Shown here: in pieces, positions 1-9,900 of the stretch
How positions within the stretch are numbered: the first letter of the stretch is position 1
Layout of the letters: each line of letters begins with the position of its first letter
Source: Nectonema munidae
Lineage: Eukaryota > Nematomorpha > Nectonematoida > Nectonematidae
NCBI GenBank assembly: GCA_030549495.1
Contig: JAUIRK010000883.1
Coordinates: forward strand, 1,235,501 to 1,299,500
Direction of reading: 5' to 3'
Length of the DNA: 64,000 nucleotides
The notes under the pieces: generated by a model
The model's database searches: none
Told to the model about the DNA's origin: nothing
The model's input: the letters and a program-made list of their open reading frames with translations, nothing else
Program-made: the position numbers and the translations under genes

Positions 1-134
1 AAGTATAATGAATAGTCTAGCTTTAAAAACAAAACACTTTTATTTCAATATTATTTTCTTGTTTTTACTGATTATAAATTTTATATATACCAATCCTACT
101 TTGTCTAAACCTTTCTTTTTCAGAAATATCCAAT

Positions 135-1080
135 ATGAACGAATGTTTTTTATGTTGTGAAACAATCAACAATTCATTTATTTTCTGTTATCTTTGTAAA
201 GGAAGGTATCATTTAAAATGCCAAAATATAACAACCCAGAATTTTAATTTCATTAAAAGATTTCATTACAATTTTTTGTGTGTAAATTGTAATCTTGATC
301 AAAATAGACTTTATTCTTATGAAAAGGCTCTTGAACGTTTAACGAAAAATGTGACCAATATTAATAGAGAATTTCTTGATACTTCTTTTTTTAATGGAAT
401 TGAAAAGAGCTGTTGAGTTAGAGTCAATATTTCTGAGAAATGAAAGTTTAGTTTTTTAAAAGAACGTAAAATATTATAGAACTAATATTGACAATGTTGC
501 GTCATTATATCAATTTTTACGGACTTATGGATGAAAATATCCCTCTTACAACAAGTGGCGATGGGAACTGTCTTTTTAATGCCTTGTCTTTGTTTTTTGT
601 TGACAACGAATCCCTTTCAGCGAAAATTAGAGTTCTAACAGGAATAGAAATTGTCAAGAATTATGATTTATATTCAAAAAATAATGCTTGGAATAAAATT
701 GGAAACCTAGATGAAGCAGTAGAAAACGTTTTGGTGAATAGAGGATGGTCAAACATCTTCACAATTAGTGCGCTTGTCAATGCCATCAAAACTCCGATAA
801 AAATTCTTTATCCGTTTTATGACTCTACTTTCAAGTTTTCACATGAGATTTTTAATAAGATATTCTACCTCATGGACAGGTGGTTGCTGAGGAGTACATA
901 CACATACTATTTACCTGTTCCTATATTTCAGAAAATCAGAACATTAGATTTTATCCAAATCACTTTGTACCTCTGACAAATTATCATTCTGCTATGTATA
1001 ATGATTTTATCGATATTGTAGATAACTGTTTTGAAAAAATGATGTTGAAGAATCTAAATTTGAGAAAATTAATGCGCTGA
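135..1080 (+). pseudogene. PHD-like finger and OTU cysteine protease part of MULE protein
   Basis: Positions 135-416 encode a finger with CFLC, CYLC, HLKC and CVNC pairs, a PHD-like C4HC3 spacing. Positions 488-976 encode an OTU domain whose nucleophile motif is GDGNCLFNALS. The OTU block continues in another frame at 880-1080, where NHFVPL supplies the usual catalytic histidine. OTU domains are deubiquitinase-type thiol proteases, and some MULE families carry them. At least two frame changes separate the blocks. The parts are clear; protease activity in this copy is excluded. Confidence 0.7.
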
Positions 1081-1201
1081 ACTGCAGGTCCAATCATATT
1101 TCTCTAGATCACACATATTGCTTTGCAGACTCTTCATCTTGCAATCTTCCTTATTTAGCTTTAAAAAATAAGTTTCTATCCACTCTTTTTTAACACGCTC
1201 T

Positions 1202-2783
1202 GTGTCTCCCTTACAAGAAACACCAGAAGGTCCCAAAGAACACATGGCCTTCTTAGTTACACCTAAATACTTTAAATCGAGAATATACTATCACGACGAT
1301 TGTGGAAGTTGGCAATCTAACCGTTCAAAATACACCAATTGTTTGCTAGATGAAAGCGAAAATTTGTACAGTGCCAAAGGCATTGATCCCTTGTTAATTT
1401 TAAAACGATATTATTCAAAGCTAAAGGGTAATCCTAGTTACGTAAGGCGTATCTCTCATTTTGTAAAAGTACAAGAAAAGTTCGATCATAACAACAAAAT
1501 GACCTATTAATATATTGGTACATATCCTGGTGGTTCTCTACATGGAAACGCGAAAATAAATGAAATATATATCAAAACAGCGTTGGAAACAAAAAATAAA
1601 ATTTTACATGAATTAACTAAAGAAAAAACAGTTAGGAAAATTCATACAGAGTTATTGTTGAAGGATTTTGTAATTAGAGACGCTAGATGCATAACAAATA
1701 TGAAATATAATCTAAAAAAGGATTCTACACCATACCCAAGAAAAAATATGGCTGACGATATACAGAATGTTTTAAATGAAATATCACTCGGTGATAAATA
1801 TATTAGAATCTCTGTTAATACATCTAATAAACCCCCTTGCTTCATTCTCTACAGACTTTCAAATGCAACATCTGATTTCTGCCGTGAATAATAAATATAT
1901 TATAAGTACAGACCGTACATTAAACTTGTCTTCTTGTTATTTAACAATAATTATCTTCCAAGAAAAAAAAATCAAAAGAAAACATACCCTTCATAATCCA
2001 ATAATCACAGGTCCCATATTTTTACACTGGAACGCTACATATGAAACCTACTTCTTGTTTTTCAGTCATTTGGCAATGAAAATAGGCAATGTAAACATAG
2101 TCTTTTGTTGCGATGAAGAAAAGGCCATCATAAAAGCGATTAAGTCAACTTTTCAAAAGGCAAATATCATTTTATGTTCAAGACATTTGAAACAAACACT
2201 TATAAGAAGGAACAATACATTTAAAATTTTGTTAAATAATGAATTTGATGAACTAGAAAATCTTTTTTTTTGTAATGATGGACTACTGGCGTGCAACAAT
2301 ATCACAAACTTTAACTTAAAAGCAAACTATATTTTGAAAAAATATCAAAGCAGGTTTGGTGAATATTTAAAGCACTTTATTAGTCAGATTGAAAAAAATA
2401 ATCTGAAAGCTAGACTGAACTTTCCAAATATACCTTTCAATTATATGAATAATCTTTGTGAGTCAAAGAATCACGTGATGAAACTTTTAACTAACTGGAA
2501 ATGTCAGAGAATAAGCGATCTAATCAGCTTGCTACGCGAAGAAGTTAAAAGAGATGAAATTTTACTCAGATCGCCTGTGGTTGGACAAAGCGAATATTTT
2601 ATGGATTCATCTTTAAAATTTGCAAGAAAAAATGAGTCTCATAAAAGAAATTCTCAAAATATCGCCATTTCTTCAGATGGAATGTTGATTATACCAAAAA
2701 TGAATACTTGTGCCAAAAAACCTGGATGTAAAGCTATCAAGTCGAGTAAGACAAGGAGTTTAAATAAAAATATTTTAAATTGA
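1202..2783 (+). pseudogene. MULE transposase, degraded
   Basis: Block 1202-1510 is the region before the catalytic core (RYYSKLKGNPSYVRRISHF). It continues in other frames through 1511-1891. Block 1776-2783 holds the core, with a GPIFLHW motif, then a second acidic motif FCCDEEKAIIKAI and the following CSRHLKQ. This matches the usual MULE pattern of GP..H, D.E.A and C..H. The C-terminal part has the NLCESKNHVMK segment common in arthropod MULEs. Several frame changes occur between 1510 and 1900, so it is not functional. Confidence 0.75.
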
Positions 2784-2882
2784 TTTTACATAACGATAGA
2801 GTACCGAACAAAAATAAAATATCTTTGACGGGAAAGTACAAAAATATTTTATGAAGTATAATACCAATAATATTATACTTCA

Positions 2883-3200
2883 TCTCATTATTCTGCCGAT
2901 TCGATTGATCCACTCAAAAGTAAAAAAGTAATATTAACAGCGGAGGTCCAATATTTAAAAAGCGGGGGTAGATAAAAACAATATTTAGTTTTTGAGTCAA
3001 CAAGCCACCGACTCTCCTTCTATCCTTCATTTATACATTTACACGCACTTGAGAAAGACTCTTGGAGTCGAAAATTTGTGTTGTTTTTTAAAATAAACAT
3101 CTTCCTTGTAACTTTATAATTTTCAATTTATTATTTTATTCCAAGCATGACCCTTCAGCACTTTTCCTATTTATTTTATTAGATACATTTTTGATCAATC
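2883..3200. other. Spacer without recognised gene
   Basis: AT-rich sequence between the MULE end and the tandem repeat. It has no ORF of note and no splice-framed exon that I recognise. Confidence 0.5.
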
Positions 3201-3214
3201 AAAATTTTGATTGA

Positions 3215-4770
3215 CATTTTTTAAAAAGTAGCCATGATTATTGAAAAAATTAAATATATAAACTGTTATGCGTTCCAAACTGTATATAATTATAAATTTT
3301 CAGGATATTATATAATATAGATCCTAAGTTATAAGGTTAAGTACAGATAATGTCAAAATTTTCCTGAAAGATTTTAATTTTTGATTGACAGTTTTGGACA
3401 TGAAGGGGTCATTCAACTACCATGAAAATGGTTTCAAAAGATGCAGCTAGCGATTTTAGGAAAAGTCAGAAAATTTGAAGGGATATGATTCAGCCAATTT
3501 TCTACAATTAATTTTTTAGTGAAGGGGGGGGGGCGTTTTACGCCCCCAGCACTAATAGGGTTAAGAACTTACAATAATGGGAAAAATGTGAAAAACGCTC
3601 TAATCTTTCAAAATAATCAAACGGTTCAATTATTTTTACTTTTTGAAAAGAGTTTGGGTAATAAGTCACGCCCGTTTTTAGAAGTAAACCGCAAATTTGA
3701 TTAAGCTTTCAGATATTTTCAAAACCTAATGAGAAAACTGAGTCCAAAAATGAAACTAGCATCTTAAATTTGGTATAAAAACAGATATTTTATTTAAATT
3801 TCAAAAATATTTCTGTAGACATTAAAAGTAAACTACACATTTGATTGACACTTTCAGTTATTTTAAAACCTCTAAATTCTAAAACTCAGTTAGAAATGAA
3901 ACGGGCATGGTTGATTTGGTATAAAAACATATATTTCATGTAAAATTAGAGAGAATATTTTTGGAAATAATTTTCAGACGTAAACCGCAAATTTTATTAA
4001 CACCGTCACGTATTTTCTAACCTTAAATCCAAAATCTGAGTCCAGAAATTATATCAGCATGATCGATTTGGTATAAAAACTTATATTTTATGTAAAATTT
4101 AAATGAATATTTTGGAGACAATTTTTGGAAGTTAGCCGCAAATTTGATTGACACTTATAGTTATTTATAAATAGCTAAATAAAGAGTACAGAAATAAAAT
4201 AAGCATAGTCGGGTATAAAAACAGATATTTTATTATAAAATTTTGAAAATATTTTTGACAGTTTTTAGACGTAAACCGCAAATTTGATTGAAGCTTTCAG
4301 ATATTTTCAAAACCTAAATGCGAAAACTGAGTCCAAAAATGAAACCAGAATCTTCAATTTGGTATAAAAACATTTTATTTAAATTTCAAACATATTTATG
4401 TTGACATTAGACGTAAACCACACATTCGATTGACACTTGCAGATATTTTAAAACCTCTAAACTCAGCTTGGCCGATTTAGTATAAAATTATAAATTTTAT
4501 GTAAAATTTGAAGGAATATTTTATTAGATATTATTTTTTTAAAAAAGTAGGCATGATTATTGGAAAAATTAAATATATAGTGTTATGCGTTCAAAACTTG
4601 GAATGGATTATCTAATATAGACCATAGGTTATAAGATTATTGAAAATTTTTAATTTTGATTGATAGTTTTTTACATGAGAGATTCAACTACCATGAAAAT
4701 CTTATCAAAAGATGCAGCTAGCGATTTCGGGAAGTCACAAAATTTGAAAGGATATGGTTCAGCTAATTTA
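3215..4770. repeat. Tandem repeat of period about 145 bp, flanked by a direct duplication
   Basis: A motif of the form GTAAACCGCAAATTTGATTG recurs near 3684, 3827, 3981, 4132, 4272 and 4413, i.e. six units 140-154 bp apart. Each is followed by a run like GGTATAAAAACAGATATTTT. The array is bracketed by two related flanks, about 3215-3500 and 4540-4765. Both contain CATGATTATTG, GTTATGCGTTC, AACTACCATGAAAAT and GATGCAGCTAGCGATTT. The units are clearly diverged, so the array is old. Confidence 0.8.
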
Positions 4771-4951
4771 GTGCTGTAGGCTACATTTAACGCCCTTAAA
4801 ATTTTTCTTTGTATGCTTCAAATGAAGACTTTTCTGTATCGTTATGAGTGCATAATGTATTTGTACGCGGCAAATCAATCAGATATTTTATTCGAAAATG
4901 ATTTTCAAATAAAATTAAAAAAAATATTTGGGAAAAAATATACAGTCGCAC

Positions 4952-5040
4952 GAACATTCATCTGGAAGTTTCTATAACTTTCTCAAGACGCTTTAGAGAT
5001 ATGAATATATAAGAGTGTTAGATGCGCAAATCGCATCATT
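4952..5040 (+). promoter_or_regulatory. Heat-shock-type promoter: HSE dyads, TATA box, initiator
   Basis: Two inverted nGAAnnTTCn dyads, GAACATTC (4952-4959) and GAAGTTTC (4965-4972), form a heat shock element. A TATATAAG box follows at 5006-5013, and a TCATT initiator at 5036-5040 lies about 32 bp from the start of the TATA. This is the canonical spacing for an arthropod TATA/Inr promoter. The predicted leader is about 34 nt before the ATG at 5072. Heat induction is inferred from the motifs. Confidence 0.6.
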
Positions 5041-5071
5041 ATTTTGTGTTTTGCCTTTCGAAATAAGCGAG

Positions 5072-5422
5072 ATGTTCGGAAATAATCGTCCTTTTAATTT
5101 TGATCGTTCGTGCTCTTTTCAAGGTCGGCGTTCTAATCATCATTCTTTTTGTCATCATCCCATGAACAAGCTTGGGATGGAATATTTTTCTCAGGGTAAA
5201 TTACCTTTTTTTGGTGGTGATTTTTCTTCGCCAAGAAAGATGTCTTTCGGTCACCCTCCTTTGTTTGCAAGAAATTTTCACGGTCCATTCTCTTCTGAAC
5301 ATGGAGGTGAGGTGTTTAATGGATGCCAGTATTCTAAGAAGAGGAATTGCGATAAGAAGTGTGGAAAGGAGAAAGTTGCTTCGGAGTCTTCCAAGTCAGA
5401 GTGCAAAGATCGTCATAAGTGA
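5072..5422 (+). CDS. Cys/His-rich small protein, 116 aa, unknown function
   Basis: An intronless reading frame from ATG 5072 to TGA. I chose this start because it is the first ATG after the predicted transcription start near 5038. The protein has no signal peptide or membrane segment. It is rich in Phe, Gly, Ser, His and Lys. A central FFGGDFSSPRKMSFGHPP stretch is followed by a basic Cys-bearing tail (CQYSKKRNCDKKCGKEK) and a charged end. I do not recognise the family. Support for it being real comes from the ordered HSE, TATA and Inr upstream, the short leader, and the AATAAA 83 bp after the stop. Intronless structure with a heat shock element is typical of stress-inducible genes. The gene lies tail-to-tail with Mic10, whose tail is also Cys/Gly/Phe-rich. 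The two tails look alike in composition but not clearly in order. Confidence 0.6.
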   Translation: MFGNNRPFNFDRSCSFQGRRSNHHSFCHHPMNKLGMEYFSQGKLPFFGGDFSSPRKMSFGHPPLFARNFHGPFSSEHGGEVFNGCQYSKKRNCDKKCGKEKVASESSKSECKDRHK

Positions 5423-5504
5423 TTTGAAAAAGCCTTAAAACTGTTTCCTTGTTGTGTCTTTTATAAGCTTTATACTTTTGCTTTAAATGTCTTCTTTGCC
5501 TTTT

Positions 5505-5510
5505 AATAAA
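5505..5510 (+). terminator. AATAAA polyadenylation signal of the 5072-5422 gene
   Basis: AATAAA 83 bp beyond the stop codon, in a T-rich 3' region. Confidence 0.55.
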
Positions 5511-6197
5511 TTTTGATTTATCCTCTTTTCAATCTCATGCATATTTAGATAGGACGCGTTAATCTTGGTGAAATGTGGGGTATATTTGTGCAATGGGGCT
5601 GTTTCAAGTGGTCACTTAAGGAAATCCTGTTAGAGATTAAAATCTTTATCATCTTAGGCTTATCTTTATAAAGGCAAAAATGATGAATCTCTCAACCATG
5701 TTAAGATTGTGTGATATTTTGTGCATTCAATTTGTAAAAATATTTTATTTGATAATAGACTTGATTTTTCATTCCGGTTCGGCGATCTTCATTTAGGGAT
5801 TCTATATAACCAAAAATTGGGTGACACCCTTTGTGAACACTCCCTTTAAATTAACTTTTCTCTTTTCTGATTTTTCGGTTTAGGATTCCACATTGACAAA
5901 CAGTTTTAGCACAATCCAAATGGACTATTCCTGCTTAGACGAACTTTTTTCTTTATAAATTTTTAGTATTGGCAATGCCAGCCTTTGTTTGGTTCGTCAA
6001 AATAAAATTCCTTTTGTTTGAGTGCAATTCGTTCATCTGGGATGACAACGATGAGTAATCTCTCAAACATGTTAATATTGCAATACCTTTTATATTCGAC
6101 ATTTGAAAAGATTTTATTTGATAATTAATTTGGTTTGACTTTTCTTTTATTGCTTGTTCACTACTCATGACGTATACTAAAGAATTACTCTATTTAT
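5511..6197. other. Intergenic with a diverged direct duplication
   Basis: No gene recognised. A segment near 5682-5775 (AATCTCTCAACCATGTTAA ... TTTTATTTGATAAT) is repeated at about 6050-6150 with substitutions and small indels. Confidence 0.5.
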
Positions 6198-6356
6198 GGG
6201 GGAGTGAGTAAGGTTGGATAGATACTACTGGGCTTTGATAACTCAAAGTCTTGGGTTCGATCCCACATCAAGCCTCCTTTCTTCATAGTTCGATACAAGC
6301 GGCACAATTGTGCTTTCTCAAAGGAAACGCCCCATGGTACCTTACCTACTTTATGG
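6198..6356 (+). repeat. tRNA-derived SINE, copy 1
   Basis: A Pol III-type head: GAGTGAGTAAGGTTGG (A-box region), then the B-box GGTTCGATCCC at 6254-6264, followed by CATCAAGC. The body includes GATACAAGCGGCACAATTGTG. The same order is seen in copies at 51969 and, on the minus strand, at 58670. Confidence 0.75.
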
Positions 6357-6549
6357 TTAGGGCAGTAAGCTTTTGAATTCGTTCAAATTTTGTTGTTCGC
6401 TTTGATAAGTAAAACCTTTTCAGACAGAAAGTGTCACAACTTGTCAGTCAACAAGAAATCAGCTTTAGGGAAAAATGAAAATTCATTAAAGATGAAGAAG
6501 ACTAATAACTAACACAAAAAGTTAAACTAAATATTAAAAGCAAAACATA

Positions 6550-6555
6550 TTTATT
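6550..6555 (-). terminator. AATAAA polyadenylation signal of Mic10
   Basis: AATAAA on the minus strand, about 175 nt after the Mic10 stop. Confidence 0.45.
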
Positions 6556-6730
6556 GATTTTTGCTAAAAATAAATATAATTTATGTTAGAATAATATAAT
6601 TTAGGTTAGATGTAAAATGACAAATAAAAAACTGAACAAAATTTCACCTGAGAGTATTGAATAGAATTAACATTCTTTATAAGTTATCATTGACAATGAA
6701 GAAAAGATGTATCATATAGGATAAGAGGAG

Positions 6731-6984
6731 TTATTGCTTATTTTGCATGAAATTTCCAGGAAAATTTAACTTGGGCGGCCCAAGATCTTTACACTTCTGA
6801 CAAAGCTTATTTTTGCAATCCGGGCAAAGGCGCTCTTGAAAAGAAGGAAAAGGAGGCCTGAATCCGGGACCACTCTCTCCCTTACTGAAAGATGCATCAT
6901 TGAATCCTCTATTCATCATCCAGAATGGAGGACCGCCGCCGAATCTTGAGCGATACTGACTTCGACAATTTGATAATGCATGAC
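6731..6984 (-). CDS. MICOS10: Mic10 exon 2 (terminal)
   Basis: A TTTTTAG acceptor on the minus strand precedes GTCATGCA. The exon encodes the SNC motif next to the second membrane segment, then the novel tail. The CX2C-X4-CX2C cluster looks capable of metal or disulfide bonding. Stop at 6731-6733. Confidence 0.85.
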
Positions 6985-9900
6985 CTAAAAATTTAATCTT
7001 AACATTTATTTAATTCTAACCGAAATAATCACATGATTTTTAATTTAAGACAGAAGAATGGTGACTGACTTTTCTTCGCCTGTTTAGTTTACAAATGTTT
7101 TGACTTTGTTTATAATCATATCATGATTTCTAATTTTACATAATTTTTTTGTGCATTAAAATGGATAATTTAAAAATATTTGTTAGCCTCATATGTTCGA
7201 GTCAGTATGAGCGATCTATATTAATATTTTGAATATATATATAAAATGCATCATTTTTGATTGATATTTTCACTGAATACAATCTTTTTATGTATACCAA
7301 ATGCAAATTAGAAAATTTTAACTCCATACCTGAAAAAAGAGGGTAAAAGAGTTGTTATTTGTTGACAAAATATTTGAAGGGCCATGACATAATATGTGAT
7401 GATTTTTCATCTCACATACCTCATGACAAGAGTTATTGGGAAAAATTCTTAACAATGCTGGGTGGTACCATAAAGAAAAACAAGCCTGCGTTGTCGACAA
7501 GGGGGGATGGATAAATGAGGAAAAAAGAGAAGTATTTTCTTCAAATTTATATTTTCGTAAAAATACCACAATTGTGTCGTATTTTCAAAAAAAAAGGAAA
7601 AAAATAAAAAAGTGTTTTTTGCTGGGTAGGACATTTGAATAAAGATGTTAACAATATAGAAGATAAAAAAACCAGAAATCCTTTTTCACTGCAATCACAC
7701 TAGTGTGTTGTTGTTATTCGGGAAATATTGTCCTATTCCGTGGAAAATTTTTTATATAGGAATTCAGTAGAACAGTCGTTGACAAACGTTTCTACTCAAC
7801 GCCCAAGTTCCAAAGAAACGCCCTTTTGGACGTCATTATTTCAAGGAAACACCACTTACTTATAAAATATATTTTGTTTCAGAATAAAAAAATGAATGGA
7901 GTTCCATGTGACCTTTAAGTTTGGTGTTTATCTTGGAAATTTAAATGGCCAGTTCGATATTACTTAACTTGATTTTGATATCACCACTCTAACATTATGT
8001 ATACGCTTTCCTCCATTGCTTAAAATTTTTATTTACAACTAAATCGATTTTCAATCTGTACGAAAGATAATTTTATCTTTTTTAGTATCCAAATTTAGAA
8101 GATTTTTTAATCAATAAAAAATGTAACACCTATAATATTTGTTATTCAGCCCCTAAAGAATTTCAAAATATCTGAAAAAAATAATTTATTAAGCAAATAA
8201 CCTTATATTTTATAAACTTTTAAGTGAATTTAAAAAAATACACCCTCCATGTTTAAAACATTTGGAAGCAATCCTTGAATTCTTGCTATAAATTTATTGC
8301 AATGAACATATGTTTTCTATAGGATTGAACATTGGACTATCCGGTTGCAGTCTTAAAATTATACTTATAGAGAAAATGTATGGGCAATTTATAAATTAAG
8401 TGAAACAAAAACTTGGTGAAAAAATGTTGTGTGCGTTCCTTTTAGAAGAAGAAAAAGTCTCTGAATTATCGAGATATGAATTCAGACTTTGGGAATTAGA
8501 AAAAAATATTTCTTAATCTATTAAAGTTATTAGTCTGGTTCATTGCAATGAATCTACAGCAGAAATTCAAGGATTGCTTCCAAAAGTTTTAAACCTGAAA
8601 GATGTATTTTTTATAACTTCAGTTAGATAAAATTTTCACTAAATATAAGGTTATTTGCTTTGTTACATTAAATTTGAATTACATTAGCGCCAAATTGAAC
8701 TTGAATATGTAGCAGAGGTCTGGCAAGACCTACTAATAATATGACGATTTTTTTGGAAATTTATATTTATTTGTTTTGCAGAAAAAATTTAACTGTTTTT
8801 CAATATTTCTTTTTATGATATATATATCATTTGAAAGCTTATCGTTTGCTACATACGCTAGAAAAATTTATTTTTGCAAAAGTTAAAATTTTTTTTTGAT
8901 AACTGGACTTTACTTCGAAAAATTTGGTCTAAATTTTAGTAAAAAAAGGGACCACTTTTATAGGCAAGCATAATGTGAAAATTTTAAGAAAAATTTTGAT
9001 ATGGTACCATTGGAAAGCTATACTCTTTGTGGGTAAGATAGGCTACGTTTTACAAATAAATATATTTTTCTTTTTCCAAAATCTGCTTTTGTGAGGTCAG
9101 TTAACTTTTATCTAGTTCCAAAAATACCAACAATTAACGTGATGAGTTTATATACTATTTTTTCAATATTTCATATTAAACAAAGGTAAAATATGGTCTT
9201 TTACATTTTAAAATGTTATAATTAGAACATTGTTGAAAATAAATATATATATTTTTACTTTTTAGGGGTCAGTATAATGTTTTTCTAATAAATTTTATAT
9301 TATTTTTGAGGTTAAAAATGTCGATCGAATGTTTGAGCACGCCTCGGTGTTTTATTTTATCGGGCTAGTGTACGCTTAGATTATTATTATTTGTAGTGTT
9401 CGTATCTGAAATTTTAGTCAAATATTAAAACGCTTATAACTTTTGCATTTCTCAACCAAATGTATCATGCGATATACCAAATTAGAGCTTTATTACATTA
9501 AATTTGAATTAGATTAAAATTTTAGATATTAATAAGCAATCTCTTTTAATATTCTTAGTGCCAATTTGAATTTGTTTAGTGCCAATGTGACCGTGAAAAG
9601 GTATATAACAATATACCTTAAATTGCTCTCTCTCTGTTTAATATAGGTCATGGATTCCTTTATAGACCCATAAGAAACAAGAAGCTCATAAATCTCAACA
9701 ATATAGCACTGACATGGTTGGGGAGACGAAAGAATTTAAAAGGAAAAAGAGGCGGTATCTAACAAAATTTAGCGGTCGAAGGTAGAATCGCTTTTCAAAG
9801 CATTTTAAATAAAGAAAAAAATTGTTAAATGCTTGAAGCGAAGAGTCGGCTTTGAATTTTATCAAGTTATTAAGTACTTAAAGTCGGGACATAGCATGTT

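Larger units (their letters stand above)
1..2882 (+). mobile_element. MULE DNA transposon encoding PHD + OTU + transposase, degraded
   Basis: Three coding blocks in one orientation give the order expected of a large Mutator-like protein: a Cys/His finger, an OTU-type protease, then a MULE transposase. The blocks lie in different frames, so this copy is dead. A palindrome of about 29 bp at 2853-2882 contains AAGTATAAT, and the window begins with the same AAGTATAAT. These may be the terminal inverted repeats, in which case the element nearly fills 1-2882. The left end could equally lie outside the window. Confidence 0.75.

Noticed and set aside
7318-7642. Overlapping ORFs on both strands in the Mic10 intron
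   Set aside because: A donor-like site at 7418 (minus) was tested as a Mic10 exon, but the phase gives a stop just before the junction. The true exon 1 is at 12818-13016.
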